The position numbers were made by a program, and so were the translations under genes. The notes below the pieces were generated by a model, which saw only the letters and a program-made list of their open reading frames with translations, was not told the origin of the DNA and searched no databases. From contig RCAB01000219.1 in NCBI GenBank assembly GCA_003640385.1, forward strand, positions 35,869 to 99,868: a stretch of 64,000 nucleotides of DNA. The letters are read 5' to 3'. Source of the DNA: Setaria digitata (lineage: Eukaryota > Nematoda > Chromadorea > Rhabditida > Setariidae). Positions 19,749 to 36,681 of the stretch are shown here, one piece after another; position 1 is the stretch's first letter, and every line of letters begins with the position of its first letter.

Positions 19749-21767
19749 ATGTTCTGGATACAACGAAGATTTCTGAGCCGATGCGGTGATTTACTTCGTA
19801 CTGAAATGGCACGAACATATTTCCGACTTATGTCTGCTAAACTTGAAATACTCCAAAAGAAAGTAAATCAGGACGAATCGAAAATTGATCACACCATTCC
19901 TTGCTTATCACACTTAGAAACTGTAACAGCATTATCGCACGCATTTTACGATAAACTGGAAATGCTTTCACAGTTGGATATGCTTCAAAAAGGTTGGCTA
20001 TGATACAGGATTTCATGAGTTTTTAATTAACTTCTCCTTCACTTTCATTAAAATGCGTTTTGTTGAAAGGAGCTTTTATTATTTGAAGGAGAAAATGACC
20101 CAGAGATCCAAGAAATAGCTAAAATAGATGAGGAACGATTAGCTGATGAATTGGATAGCATTGTAAATGAATTAACCAATGCCGTGATACCTGTTGCCGA
20201 ATACGATTCGCTGAATAATTGCCAGTTAGAAATCACTCCGTTGGTCACTATTGCAATATTTCATAATTTATTCTCTCATAACTTTTTGAATTTAGATTTC
20301 TCCTTTTCGAGAAATTGCCAAAACTTGCATTTTTTTTTCCAGTTTAACTTTATTATTTCATTTCTTCAGTGTCCTCAAAATCATGATAAACTGAACTTAT
20401 TTTATAGGGGGATAGGCGGCATCGAAGCTTCCCTGTTCGCATCCGAATTAACTCAAATGTACCGTAATTTCGCGCAGTTCAAGAAGTGGAAGTGGAGGCC
20501 TTACCAGATCGATGCTTCTCCATCGGGTAAATTAAAATTGAAGATTAAAATTAAATCAAAGTGTTTTTTAACAGATTACATTAATGAACTTCTTTTTATT
20601 TAATTATTCTTATTACTTTGCTTCTCAGGAGGTATAAGGAGTGCTGTAGTTTTTGTACAAGGTGACGGAGCTTTCCGGACACTCCGTTATGAAGCTGGTG
20701 TTCATCGTGTACAGCGATTTCCGCTAACAGATAAAACACGCATGCACACAAGTACATCTGTTGTGGCTGTTCTTCCAGAACCAGAAAAGGTACATCTTAC
20801 TGAAATTCATGTATTCTTCTAAACAAGTAACTTTTTTTTTGGCCTTCGTCCATATGTTATAAGGTAAAACAAAAACTGTGCGGTTATGGAACATTCTTGG
20901 TAAACTGTAAATAGAAATCAGATGTATGGTCATTTAAATGTCTCGAAATTAGAAAAAAAATTCAACGCATGGGAAGATGTACGTAGTAAAATATTTTCAG
21001 ATAGAAGCTTGCTTAACATCAGATGACGTGAAGGTGGAAACAATGCGAGCTTCTGGACCTGGTGGTCAAAATGTCAATCAGCGGTCCACGGCGGTTCGGT
21101 TAACCCATCGTGAAACTGGTATAAGTGTACACTGCATGGATGAAAGAACGCAATATTCTAATATGGAGGTATAGCTTTGTATCTCATCTTTTTGTTCATC
21201 ACTGATAGCTGCCTGATCATCACCAAGTGTTCAGGTCCAATTTCAAATTTTCACACGTTTCAGTTCTTAAATGTGGGGGTTAAAAACCAGGTAGTAAATT
21301 TCGGTTCAACACTGAACACATACGTGCTATTCACAGTTGTTTTGTTTACATTTAGATAGCTTACAAACGATTAGCTGCAATACTATTACAACGGAAACTG
21401 GATGAAACACAAAAGCAGTATTCATCATCTAGAAAACTGCAAGTAAGTGAATAATTACAGCAGCAATGCGTGATTTCATACGAAGTTAAATATTTCCCAA
21501 CATAACAAATTTTAAATTACTATTGACTTATTTTAGGTAGGAACTAAAGCACGTGCCGAAAAAGTTCGGACGTACAATTTCAAGGATGACCAAGTCACAG
21601 ATCATCGACTGGGTAGAGCCTGGCAAGGTGTTACAAATGTTATGAAAGGAAACAGTATTTTGGATCAGATAATCCTGTCTCTAATTGAACTGTCAAAAGT
21701 CCAACACTTAGAAGAGATTCTGAGTGCAGAGAATGGGAGTACCAATTCTATTAGTTTTAACGCTTAA
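19749..21767 (+). CDS. Mitochondrial class I peptide chain release factor (MTRF1/MTRF1L type)
   Basis: Recognises stop codons on mitoribosomes and hydrolyses peptidyl-tRNA. Seven exons: 19749-19992, 20070-20243, 20370-20526, 20629-20789, 21001-21168, 21356-21442, 21537-21767. The PCRF domain is seen in RGIGGIEASLFASELTQMY and GDGAFRTLRYEAGVHRVQRF, with HTSTSVVAVLPEPE. The catalytic loop is intact (ASGPGGQNVNQRSTAVRLTH). The C-terminus has KVRTYNFKDDQVTDHRLG. It starts MFWIQRRFLSRCGDLLRTEM, basic and Ser/Leu-rich, suitable as a mitochondrial targeting peptide. About 406 aa. Oddity: joining exon 1 (ends CAAAAAG before GT) to exon 2 (GAG CTT TTA) leaves one extra base, so the total is 1,222 nt. 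This may be a homopolymer error, an unusual splice site or a wrong exon edge. The exon 2 donor is weak. MTRF1 and MTRF1L cannot be told apart here. Confidence 0.9.
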
Positions 21768-22420
21768 TATTTTAATACTTTTTTTGTGTAATATCCAGTT
21801 CGCTGCGGTGATAATTTCGAGTCGTCCGTAAATTAAATATGTCCCATTGTATTTCAAAAGATAAACGTAACAAAAATTAACCAAATATGGTTCAGACATC
21901 CTCTTTACAAACCGGTATTCTCTCAGAACGATAGCAGCATTATCCTGAGTATAACTGAGTATTTTGTTTTTCTAGAAACTATTGTCACTGTAAACTTAAA
22001 TTTCTTTTAGAATTCAGATTTCGGAAGCGTAAGCACAGTTTATTTGTGATTTGTATCAGATACATCTCTACCGTTTACTATAGCTTAATGAGCAAAATGA
22101 CAACAAGGTCAGGGATACTACATAACAACTTGAAAATAATAATTGCATGCGTAAAGCGTCGAGTGGTATAAGCAATAAAAAAGAAGTTTATTCTTAATGA
22201 ATTCCAGAAATACAAATTTTGGGGTTTAAACAAGGTCTTAAGAGATACATGGTCATCAGGAAAATGTTTCAGTTTACAAATTTAAGAAACGGATGTTATC
22301 CAAGATACGAAAATGTCTGTTGGCATGGTCCTGCTTCTGATACGATGAAATCTAACATGACACAAAATGCTGAAGTACTAGGAAATAGTTATTTACACCC
22401 AACATCAAGTGTCTCTAATC
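21768..22420. other. Convergent 3' region, release factor and mS37-like gene
   Basis: About 650 bp between convergent genes, containing both 3' UTRs. A possible polyadenylation signal AATAAA lies near 22172. A plus-strand open frame at 22219-22494 is the shadow of the last mS37-like exon. Nothing else recognised. Confidence 0.5.
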
Positions 22421-23559
22421 TTAATTGGATTTTCCGTATTTGTTCTTGCGATGGAAAATGTCATCCGCGTATGACTGATTCGGTAATCTCTTAAGAGCTT
22501 TGTATGGATACTGGCCTAGCTGAGGTTGCGGATGCCTCGCCATCAGGCTATTCACTTGTTGCTTGGTCATTACTGCCTTCCCATCAGTTGTGCCGTCAAG
22601 TACACCCTGAAGCATTTAATAGAACTTACTTGGAAACCATGGTTGCCATCCAAAAAACAATAGAAGTGTGAAAGTCGTGAGCAAAATAAAAGAATCCAGA
22701 AGTGAATAAATAAGAAACCTTTTTTACAGTCTCAGCAAACTCCTTATTTGCTTTATAAGTTCTGTCCACGCAATCCATATAAGCTCGATTAAAGTCTACA
22801 CAAGGTAAGTTGTCATATTCCCATTTTTTTAAACAATCGAAAAGGGCTTGTAGCTCTTTCGTACAGGTTTCTCCTGTAAATTTTATGACAGCAGTGTAGA
22901 AAGATTTTTAGAAATCTATGCATCGAAAAATCTTATATCCAGAAGTACAGAAAAAAAAACAAACGAATTAGGGTTAGGAAGCTTCCAAAAATGAACAGAA
23001 GTTATTGTATATAAAACTGGGAAAGAAAAGTAGGTATTACAGTTTTATCTAAATGAAATGAAAAAAAAAACTCTTCTATATCAGTGCAAATCAGAAGCAA
23101 TAATAATATTTATAGTAGTCTTTGAGAAATAAACCGAAATCCCAAGAATAAGGATGTTATCCTACTTTTCCGGAAGGTGACAATTTGAAGAGAGCAACGG
23201 ATAAGAATGCAAGTAAAACTCAAGAAATGTGCAGTTAAGTAAGAAAGTTACAGTCACTTCACATCACGGAAAAGAATTCGTCCATAAAAGATAAAAGAAG
23301 GGAATAAAGGGATAAAAGTAAGAAATTAATATTGAAGAGAAAGAAATTACAAGTGAATGAATGGCAACTCTTTTCGTTAAAGTATACATAAGAAATGTAA
23401 AATAAGAACTAAACCTCGTGGTTTTGTATAATTGTTCATTATATAATTTGTCGATTTCAGTGGAATAAATTCCTTGTATTGTAGTCGATCATTTTTTGCC
23501 AAATTGGTCTTAATTGGTATCTTTAAGTAACTTTTTGAAAGTGATGGTGTGAACTGCAT
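22421..23559 (-). CDS. Mitochondrial small-ribosomal-subunit protein mS37 / CHCHD1-like (CHCH domain)
   Basis: Three exons: 23559-23415, 22873-22719, 22606-22421; 486 nt, 161 aa, phases consistent. The middle exon carries a twin CX9C CHCH fold: CTKELQALFDC then CVDFNRAYMDC, typical of proteins imported through the Mia40/Erv1 relay. The order of parts fits CHCHD1/mS37: basic N-terminus (SKSYLKIPIKTNLAKNDRLQ, KEFIPLK), a PRGETC junction like KGEATC of the human protein, the CHCH fold, then MTKQQVNSLMARHP comparable with PPNKLNKLLQRFP. The C-terminal extension (PYKALKRLPNQSYADDIFHR) is longer than in vertebrates. A role in the mitoribosome would match the neighbouring mitochondrial release factor, though the two genes converge. 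Another CHCH family member cannot be excluded. Confidence 0.75.
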
Positions 23560-24098
23560 CGTTCATTGGTGTCTTGCACAAGTCGGACGAAATTACTGCA
23601 TCGATGAGAAGTTGGATTTCTAAAATGAGTACTAGGTAGAAAAATGAGTACTAGGTAGAAATTACCAAAAAGACTCCTACCTTGGCAGTATTAATTGTAC
23701 CCCACAGAACCAGCGTCATATGGTTAGTTGCATGATGACGCTGTCAGGGTTGGACAGAGTGCTGAAATTTCAGCAATTCAGACCAGGAAGTCGATGAATT
23801 TCATAGAAAAATGTATTAATTGGGTTTCCGGATTGTCGATGATTGCATTGCTACCGTGGTTTCGGTTCTTCAGGGTTTATGTGGAAAAGATATTTGCACA
23901 GGTTACTTAGGCAATAAAAACTGGGATTGCGGAAGTTTTGTTTTAGTTTTAGTAGAGTGGAATACTACCCATATTTTGTATAGTGAGAGAATATTAATCA
24001 CACGAAGCTTGCATCTGATGCTGAATCTTGGGTATTTGAAACACGTTAGACAGTAGATGCATTATTATATTGTTTTGATAATGAAATATATTTTGTAG
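23560..24098. promoter_or_regulatory. Divergent intergenic region with a 19-bp tandem duplication
   Basis: About 540 bp between the minus-strand mS37-like gene and the plus-strand membrane-protein gene. A perfect 19-bp tandem duplication (AAAATGAGTACTAGGTAGA) occupies 23622-23640 and 23641-23659. A TTTTGTAG acceptor abuts the ATG at 24099. No other motif recognised. Confidence 0.5.
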
Positions 24099-26907
24099 AT
24101 GCCAAAACAACGCCAAGCTCCTGTGGATCCTAATGCCGAACGAGTTCGGACTCATTTGTTTTTTTCATCCAAAGTACCGCGCAATACTTCAAGACGTAGA
24201 CGACGGCCACATAGTAAGCATGATATTAATAATCAAGCAGATCTCAAGAGACATATAATATGCAATATTCATGGCAAAATTAATAATAGTATATGATGTA
24301 TCCAGTTGTTACATATAGACAGTTCAGACATAGTCATTGCTGGTGATTCGGAAGTATTCAGTAAAAATTTCACTTCTGAATTACAGATAAGTTACATCAG
24401 ATGATGCACCGTAAAGATGAAATGGTGCAAACAGCACCGGCAGAATTGGAGCCGTCCTTATGGTCTGGCAATCAACGAGTACTGCATTTCGGACCCATGG
24501 CACAACGTGATCCATTTTTCTATTATTATCCAAAAGGATGGGATGTCCTTTATCCTGCACACTTTGGTTTTTTTCCATATCGGGCAACGTAAGCTTTTTT
24601 TTTTTTTTTTCCTTATCATACTTCCCTTAGTAAATTTGTTTTTCTCGGGTGCGTCACATAATGTTTATGCACTTTGCTAACTTCATTAAAAGAAAGAGAG
24701 AGAGGAGGTTATATGTTCGCTAAACTTCTTCCGGAACCTAGATTTCGAATGCAGAAGTAGATGATCTTTAAGTCTGTATAAATAGTCTCTGCATTCATCC
24801 GTATGGCTTCCTTTACTGGTTTGTATTCGGAATATAGACTGCTTTTTGACTCTTATTGTGCAAAGTCAGTACTTTGTAACTTCACTTTCATTTTTTTATT
24901 TTTCGCCACTTTTGTCTGGTTCTTTTTGCGAACCAAAGAATTTACCTCTATCCCTCCTACTTCCTGTATTCTTTTTCCTAAGTTTTATCAACCATATCTT
25001 TATGAAGACGATGCTTCATTTCACATTTTAAGAAGGTTTGACTTGTATTCCAGAAGTTTACTTTTAGACATCTTGTGGAGGATAGAGCTTTGAAAAAAGT
25101 CTTGCAAAACTCAAGTGAGTATCAAGTTGTATAAGTATGTTCATTTCTCTCTTTCTCTCCCTCTCTCTCTCTCTGAAATAATAGATCTTCTAGTTTTGCA
25201 TGGATGTCACTCCTGACATTCCGGAGTGCAGTGATTTTGATTAAGACCGGCCAAAAATATTACTTTTATAAATTTCAGTAGCATTCTTAATGACCTAAAA
25301 TGCAGTTTTCAACCACTAACTTTTGTAATAATTTCGTCTTATGACCCCAGCTAACATAAGTGTTCTCAAAGCTAACTACGTTGTTGGGAAATATTTATTA
25401 GATTTTCAGATTTTCTCAACGGCTTCCGTGAAATTTGTTTTTCGCATGCTATTGCTGTGATTTCATACGTGACAACTGCAGCATGATTAAAATCAGGTTT
25501 CATCTCCGTTCTTTCTTAGATAATGTTCAACTCATCGAAATTTCAGTTATGTAATTTTTGGCACACTTTTTACAGAAAATTTCGAGGATCATCATCTGCG
25601 ATTTGCGTTAGCGCATTTGGCACTTTCTTGTCACTAGGAGGTGCTTTAATGTTGCTTTTGGCACATTTTTCAATGGATAATTCTCCGCTATTCAATCTGA
25701 AATATTATTATCAAAAACCGATACAATTAGCTGGTTCAGTTTTCCTCATTTGCGGTGTCATCCTCGTGTTGATATCACTCGTCTGTATATCTTTATCAGT
25801 TAAGGTTTGTCTTGGTAATCATTCTGTATTTTGCTACAGATTTTGAATATTCATACTTTTCCATAAATTTTTGAATATATCTATAATATTCATGAATCCT
25901 AAATATACATTGGGAAGTGAATTATTCATGAATTTAAATATATTATGTTTTTGTTTATAGATTCTAAGTGAGGATATTAGTGCCGAATTTGGACAGCCAC
26001 GTTTCACAATTTTGAAACAAGCTGTAAGGGTACGTTTTCTCCTGTGTCTCTGTTGGTTAGATATCAAGAATTTTGTCCATGGAAAGTAAGGTGCATGTTA
26101 TGTGGAATCTTAATCATTGTACGAAATTTTTACTCAATATCCTTCACTAGCATTGTATACTTTTTTTACGGAAATAATGTAGGAAGTTTGTAAAAGGATG
26201 CTTACTTTAGGTTTATATTTTATTAACGAAACTACTCTTATAGGAACCCGCTGGTGTTTATGAGAAGTCTCCTTATCAGTCAATGCCACCACCCGCATAC
26301 CCGGTTTTGGAAAACAAATATACTCAAATGACCGTGTTCAGCCCTCAGTCAGAACTGAAATTATACCCACCAGTGTTAGTTATCTTAATAAATGGTCTAA
26401 TTTCCATTGGAAGCGTGAATCCCATCAATACCAATCGACATAACAGTATAAGTGAGGATGTGGTACTAGGGCTGCATCATTTGGAAAACTATTAGGGATG
26501 ATAAATCTTTAAAATTACAATGCTTGATGTTTATAGAAATTATATATAACCTTTGTTTTGCAGAATGCCTGGTTGTTCGACATTGTCTTTACATGATCGT
26601 TCATCAAGTTCCTATTTTGCTAGTCCATACAACACTCTGCGTGCTGTTTCTGCGACAGTGTAATTTCCTTCTTAGAACTGAACATTTTTTAAATGTTGTA
26701 AGATCCTTTTCTAAATATTGGAGACTTGTGAAATTCAAAATTCAGATAGTTCCTTTCAGACAAACTGACATTGTAAAGGAAAATCCCAGAGCTAGTTCTC
26801 TAACAGGCACGCGAAAGCTTTCAAACGATGCTGTACCACAAGTTCCACGTCGAGCAAGAAGCCTAGCTGCTTCGTCAACAAGGGCAGAAAAAAGTCGCCA
26901 TACTTGA
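24099..26907 (+). CDS. Predicted two-pass membrane protein with PPxY-containing tail, family unknown
   Basis: Exons: 24099-24213, 24387-24588, 25576-25804, 25961-26029, 26244 to about 26340, 26564-26657, 26746-26907. Roughly 300 aa. The ATG follows directly on TTTTGTAG, so the mRNA is probably trans-spliced. The N-terminal half is basic then hydrophilic (NTSRRRRRPH; FGPMAQRDPFFYYYPKGW). The third exon encodes two hydrophobic helices (ICVSAFGTFLSLGGALMLLL and FLICGVILVLISLVCISLSV) joined by a short loop. The tail has SPYQSMPPPAYP, which contains a PPxY motif of the kind bound by WW-domain proteins such as NEDD4-type ligases, then Ser/Arg-rich sequence. I do not recognise the family. The end of the fifth exon is uncertain: phase needs a donor such as CA before GTCAGA near 26343. 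First member of the possible plus-strand operon. Confidence 0.7.
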
Positions 26908-27252
26908 CAAATAAATATAAAGTCTTGAAATTATGAAGAAAAGACTATAAGTCTTTCGTAGACCAGTTTTTCTGGCTCATTATTGAATTCAATTATAGTT
27001 GCATCCTGTTTTGGAATTTATTACATTTCATCTTCTAGTCTTTCCAGATTTTATCTCCACTGTATTATGTAATTAATGCATTAACTGCATGATATGATTC
27101 AATGAAGTGTACTTTGGGTTGCTTCGTAATGATATATTCAAGAATTAGAATTGAAACATTTGCTCACTCTTTGGTTATATTAACAATACGGTGGTTGTTA
27201 AGTCGGTTGCGTTTAGGTATGGGCATATTTTGAAGACAGTACCACTGACCAT

Positions 27253-28323
27253 ATGGAACATGTGATAATACTAATATTGTGCTTGTTATTAATGTTATCG
27301 AGTATTTTGTTCATATTTTTTCCGGAACATACTGATAGGTAGGAAACGATTCTAATATGAAAGCTTTAAGAATTGCAATTGCCGTTACAAAGTTTTGGAA
27401 TTTTTACGATTTTTGAGATGCATAAGTATATACTATCGTACATTAAAATCATTTATCCATCGTTACTTCATGTTGGAGTAGGATGTGCAAATTCGTTTTT
27501 AAAATCGCAAGGGAAGGAATTGCACCAATTTAATATTATAGAAATTTTCGATTTTCATTCCAAATAGATATTAGAGTAATTTATTAATACCATTAATAGA
27601 CTTCAATAAACATTCTGTGGATATTGGTGATGCTACAAGAACAGAGCCATTCCTAGCGAAATTGTTATTTCTCGATACTGAAGTTTTTTTTATCCAATTT
27701 AAAGGAAGTGAAATAAAATGTGAAGGTAGAGTTTTCAATTCATTCACTCATTATTTACATAATTTCCTTTTAATCATTTGATGTCGAGAAAAAATCGGTG
27801 GGAAGGGATTGTTCTGTGGGGTAGATACAATTCAACAGTAGGGAGCTAACAGGTGGGTAGCTACTTTTTTTTTTTCTTATAGAATTTGGTGAATAGCGTG
27901 TTATTCTGAAAGCGGTCTTTGAAAACTGAATCTGAAAATGGCTAGAGTTCAATAATGTTTTTAATAGATGTCAATGGAGGAAGTCCTTCACGAGGTTACT
28001 TTGATGTCGGCAAGCGTGAAAATTTTTTCAGAATCAAATTAAGTAATTTTTGCCGAGAAATTTTAGTGGTATTACGGATCATATCAAAAAAATTTATCAA
28101 GGAAGCGAAGAAATTAACTCTCAAGGGATATCGTTGTTGTCTAATAAAAGTCACTGTTATGCAGTCATTGATTAATGACGGTAAGTTGATCATTCATATT
28201 TGTACTGCATTTCCAGGAATTCAAATTATGCTATGTTGCTTTCCTGGGATGAATTCATCCGTCCCCAGTATATTCTATTTTTCAAAGAATAGACACATAT
28301 GGAATGGAATTAATACCTCTTGA
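27253..28323 (+). CDS. Predicted small single-pass membrane protein, family unknown
   Basis: Three supported exons: 27217-27338 (ATG at 27253), 27600-27725, 27968-28180. If the donor at 28180 is unused, the last frame runs on to TGA at 28321-28323. It begins MEHVIILILCLLLMLSSILF, a signal-anchor or TM helix, then FPEHTDR. Later segments are hydrophilic then basic (SVDIGDATRTEPFLAKLLF; GGSPSRGYFDVGKREN; KKFIKEAKKLTLKGYRCC). The second and third exons join in phase; the first and second do not join cleanly, so a small exon or different edge is missing. The 28180 donor is in phase with the 28485 acceptor of the kinase exon, so a fused transcript is possible, but the kinase has the normal p38 length without it. 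No family recognised. Confidence 0.45.
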
Positions 28324-28552
28324 ACTTATATAATATTCTCCATCATGTTTAATACAGTTACTTCAACACTAAGTGTAATCTTAGTTAATCCATTTTACAT
28401 TACTGCTTCAAAATAAGACCGAGGACATCGTGAGAAATTCTCTTCTAAGTATATTCAGAAAAGAATTTTGATTACTAATTTCAGGTTCGAGAAGCACTAG
28501 TCACTTTCCCACTTCAGGTCTACGACCTGCGCGACAATTTCGTTATTATAGC

Positions 28553-31607
<3,055 letters not shown>

Positions 31608-33469
31608 TCACAATGTGATTTAAGAAAGAAAAATGTGCATTACATAATCTTCTTGTTTTGTATAATTGATCTAAAGTCGTAAAAGTATATCAAAAAATCG
31701 GAAATCAATCGTTGAAAAAAAAAAAAAAAAAAAAGTTAGAATGGTGATTTTCGGAGTCTATTTCAAATTTTAGAAATAAATTTCTTAGTTATTGATACTA
31801 TTGTAAATCGCACATTAGAATTTTACAATTTCAAAAATATTAGCTACAACAAAATTGAAGTGATGCAGGAATTGGGTGCCAATTATTAGGAAAAAGAAAA
31901 AATAACTAAAAAAAAAAAAAAAAAAAGAGCTACTTATCATTCATTTAGACATGCATAATTTACTATAGCATTTTATAGCTTGTTTTGTTCATGTAGGAAA
32001 GAATACCATAATTGTTACTTTCAGTAAAATAAAATATGTCAAATTTTCGAAAAAAGAACTGTTCAAACTTACAAATGATATTTGCTGCAACAAAACTGAT
32101 CACTAAAAGGTCACTTAATAATTCGAAATAATAAAAATCGATGGAAGATGGAGCATTTCAATTGTTTCGGAATTCAAAGTCACGTCATACTTTATTGTGC
32201 TTCAAGTTCTCCACTGAAGTATGACCTATTTTTCAGATAATAAATACAAACAGATAGACACATATGGGCTACTATAGTTGGACAAATATTATTGGTTAGA
32301 TGGTGTTCTAGTGGGTATATGAAGTGAAAGAGTGCACATCTCTCAGAGATAGCAAACAGACCAAGAAACATTTCTTTCCGGTTGATGCTGATATTGATGT
32401 TGGTATTGGTACTGGTATTTGTATTGATATTGATATGATATCGTCGAATATTTTAGTAAAAGATGTTAAGCGAACAAGAGGAAAGAGGAAGAGAAGTAGG
32501 GTTTATTCAACAGACATATAGAGAGATTCGATTCAAGGGTCTCCAGGAAGGCCCAGTCGGTCTCGGCCAAACAATGTAATGGTGGAGTATGTTTGCCGTG
32601 TATCGATAATGATGATGAGAGTGGTAGTGGTCGTTTGGGGCTGCCTGTTATCTGGTGATAGGAGAGGATTGAAGTGATAGAGGGTTAGAGCTATATATAT
32701 ATATATATATATGCTCTGAAGAAGTAGGCAGCTTTAACTGTTCAGTTTTGAGTTGCCTTTATCAAGAATAAAGTTACTCCGGGATAACTCGGGAATTATG
32801 ATAGAAATCACGAACATGCGGGGATGGAGTGAAAGGAAGAGAAGAGGGGAAAAAAGAAGGAAGGGAGATAGATATAAGATATAGCATAGCACAGCAACTG
32901 CGATAAGTGGAATTATCGAATAGTTTGGTATTAGTGCAGTATTGCTACTGCTACTGCAATTGCATCTGCATCTTCTGCAGTTGCAGTAGATGGATGGATG
33001 GAGGTAAAGCAATGCAGGCAATTTCCCTTTATATATCCTCAACCCTCTCCATTTCCCCGCATTTTTGGCTTTCCCTGATTGTTCTCATCGGCAAGAGGCC
33101 CTCAGACTCACCCACTAATCATATATCATATCATATCAGATCATCCTTTCCCTTTCGAGTTGCTGACACGGCGAATGATTTTTCCATTTCATGCTTTTGT
33201 TTCAGCTTTTCGTAACTTCCTCGTACATTTCATTTATGCTACATAATAGATATCTTTTTCCGTTATTTATGTATATGTATATAAGTATTCATTATTTCAT
33301 TTCATTTGTCAATTTATTAAATGTGAATATGCATGTATCGGTTAAATTTTATGTCATGATCGGTTATATTATGCATATGCCTACTCAGGTACTTCATTCT
33401 ATATAAAAAATATTCATTTATTGGGTTATAAAAGGGAGTTAATTACACATATACTAGTTAATTTATATT

Positions 33470-33473
<4 letters not shown>

Positions 33474-33522
<49 letters not shown>
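33474..33522. repeat. TA dinucleotide microsatellite
   Basis: Uninterrupted TA repeat of about 24 units. Shorter TA runs occur near 32694-32711, 35255-35272 and 59264-59285. Confidence 0.95.
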
Positions 33523-33524
<2 letters not shown>

Positions 33525-35399
33525 TAAATTAGTTATTTCATATATATAAATACATATTACATTCATTTCTTTATTCATTTCTATTTCACATTTCTCTCTT
33601 TATTTATGAAGGTGCATTGACGTATGTGGATTCTATAAGTCGTATGTATTTGACTAATTACTTGATTGTTGTCCATATTTAAATATTTATTGCTTTCTAT
33701 TTCATATTTACGATGTAATCATTATAAATGTATACATATATATATATGCAGATATATGAATATTGAATTGTATATTATAATTTGCATAAATTTTCCCGGT
33801 TGCTTAATTTTTATTCATTTATAAATATTCTTTTATTGATTTTCAATTCAGATTTACGCGCAGTATTTGCGAAAGGATAGAGGCATATACCTGCCGTTGA
33901 TTGTATGTTGCAACAATTTGTCCTTACGTAATTCAGTAATTTGATTTCAGTTAATATATATTATTTGATCTCTAGTTGATATTTATGTGAAACAGTTTAT
34001 GAAGATATATGGATGTGTGTAAATTGAATTTATTTATATAGGTCATTTAATTCACTCTCAGAAGATATTACATGATTCAGTAATACGAATCATAGTTTTG
34101 TTCGGAATTTGTCTCGGATTAGAAATTCGAGAACGGGATAAGATGACTGGAGAGGACGGGAAAGAGAGAGGAGAGGTTACGGTCAAAATTGCTATTGGTT
34201 ATGATGGATTTATTTATTTTTTATTGTTTAAATATATTGTTTTGTGGTAATGGAATGATACCATTTTTCTTGATGATAAGAATTAGCACAATTTCGGATA
34301 AAGAAAAAAAGGAATGTTAGTTGCTGGTTGATTTTATATGTAAAAGATTAGAAAGGGATTGAAAAAAGAGAAAAGAAGATGCGGGATATAATTACCGAAT
34401 TTGATCATTCATTTAATTAATTAATTTATTTGGCAGAGAAGTAGGAGTATACAAGGTATAGATAATTAAAATATTATCACGAATTTTTATATTTGGAAAA
34501 TATATATCAGAATAATGTGATTAATTCGGACTGGGCTAAGGTGCACTATTTCTAGAAATTAAATGAGATATTTGACCATTTTATTTAATCTTATAACAAT
34601 ATTTTTTAAAGCTAGTATTTTTGACATTAAGACCGAAAAGAATGGTGGGAGAGGGTAGCGGATTCGAGAAAAATACTGATCAAATTAGGCGCTTTTATTA
34701 TAATTGCACACTTTTATAAGGATCATTTATTATTGTACATTTATCATTCCTGCATTACCTTTCAGTTGTTTATATTTTTAAACACTAAATTAATTGTTTT
34801 ATTTACCCTTTTCCTTTTTTTTTTTTTCCTTTTTTTTTTTTTTTTTCCTGTAACCGTTGTATAACTTTGGTGCCTGAAGTGATATCATCAAATTAGACAA
34901 ACAGTTAGTTTATCGATGCTAACAAAGAAGCATGAAACAGGTCGGGTGATTTATTAACTAAAAGTCAATTAAAAGATGTATTTGCAAATTAAATTTTGAA
35001 ATGTGTCAATGTGAAGGAATGTTGAGGGAAAATTTGTTACGAAAGCAATTGAATTACTTCTCATCTGGAAGTATGTTCTTTTATTTATCTTTCTTTTTTT
35101 CACCTTTTCCTTTAGGTTTGCCCTCATTTTTGTATTTTTTTTTTTTTTTTTTTCCACTGAAGTAAGCGTTTTTTGATGGATGATGATTAATTTTGCAGTG
35201 AAATTTAAAATGATGATATCACTTCTTTTTTTCAAATCTCTTTCCTGATCACTTCAATTATATATATATATATAATTTTCAGATTAAAAAAAAAAAAATT
35301 ATTTCACATGTAAATAGATAAATTTTCGTATAATTCATGTAAAAGTTAGATTATTAAATAATTTTATTGTGTTAGGGTATATTTTTTGGTTTCTCAAAA

Positions 35400-35620
35400 T
35401 ATACCATTTTCTTATTTATCATTTTATTATTAATATTATCATTCCTATTATTATTATTGTTATTAATTATTATCAATTATTATTGATTATTATTAATTAT
35501 TGTTATTATTATTTATTATTTGTATTGCTATTAATTAATGTTAATTATTAACTGTTGTTAATTATTGCCAATTATTATTGATTATTACTATTAATTGTTG
35601 TTATTGTTATTGTTTTTCCT
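35400..35620. repeat. ATT-rich low-complexity tract
   Basis: Imperfect ATT/TTA repetition with occasional G and C, without long perfect arrays. A similar tract lies at about 60630-60930 in the ONECUT intron. Confidence 0.85.
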
Positions 35621-36681
35621 TCATTAGTTTTGACGTAAGCATGGTTACATACAAGTACAGTTGACAAATTTCTTTTTAAATTTACGAAATTTTCCCTACA
35701 CTTTTTTTACCATTGGTATCAGCAAATATTTGTCGTAGTGTATTTTCATTTCTTGAATTTGTCAATTTAAGTTGATAAAAAAGTCTTAAGTAATTGCACT
35801 TTTTAAGGAGTCATTTTGGGGATAATTTTTTTTTTTCTATTTTGATAGATTAGAAAAGTAGTAGGAAAAGAATCCTCCTAATTGCTGTACAATTTTTATT
35901 TCTCATTTCTATTTTCGTTTTTTTTTTTTCCTTTTTATTTTTTTTTGTTTCATAGTCATTATTCATTCATTTTATCGAGAGGATGAAAAATCGTTAGTTA
36001 TTGAAAATAAAATTTTTTTTTTCTTTCCTAATTTTTTTTTTCTTATTTTTTTTTCTCATATTGTAAATGGATTAATAAGATCTTTCGAACATCTTAGCAT
36101 AAATTATAATTTGAGAGATATCATTTTTAGTTTTTTTGTTTTTTGTTTTTTTTTTTCGTTTTTTACATTATTCATACTTTCGTGCTCGATCACTTATCAC
36201 CCAATCACTTCTTTCCTTTCTAAAATTTATCAAATATGATAGATATTTGATGTCATATATGAGCAGTTTACCTTGCCAAATAATTCAGTGATTTGATTGC
36301 TGTTATGACTGAACGTTTATTGTTGTGTGTGATGATTGTGTAAAGTTGTATTATAACATTAGAAAGATCAATCTCGAAATTTCCGCAGTCTTAAAGAATA
36401 AGTCTCAGAAATTTAGGATTTTTAAAAAAATTTTTGAATAAATCGATGATAGGAAAAGAATATGAAAGTAAAATGTGGATGGTTTGTGGGCTTTAATGGT
36501 ATGACGACCCAAATTTTCTCATTTTTTTTTTTTCCAATCTTTGTGAGAGAAAGTTTTGGGAATTTTGACATCCTAAAATTTAATATATTGTATTTTCCCT
36601 TAGGAACAAAATTTTTTTTCATTAAAATGGATTAAAATAGGAGGAAAATGAATGAATGAATGGAGCATAATAGAATGAATT

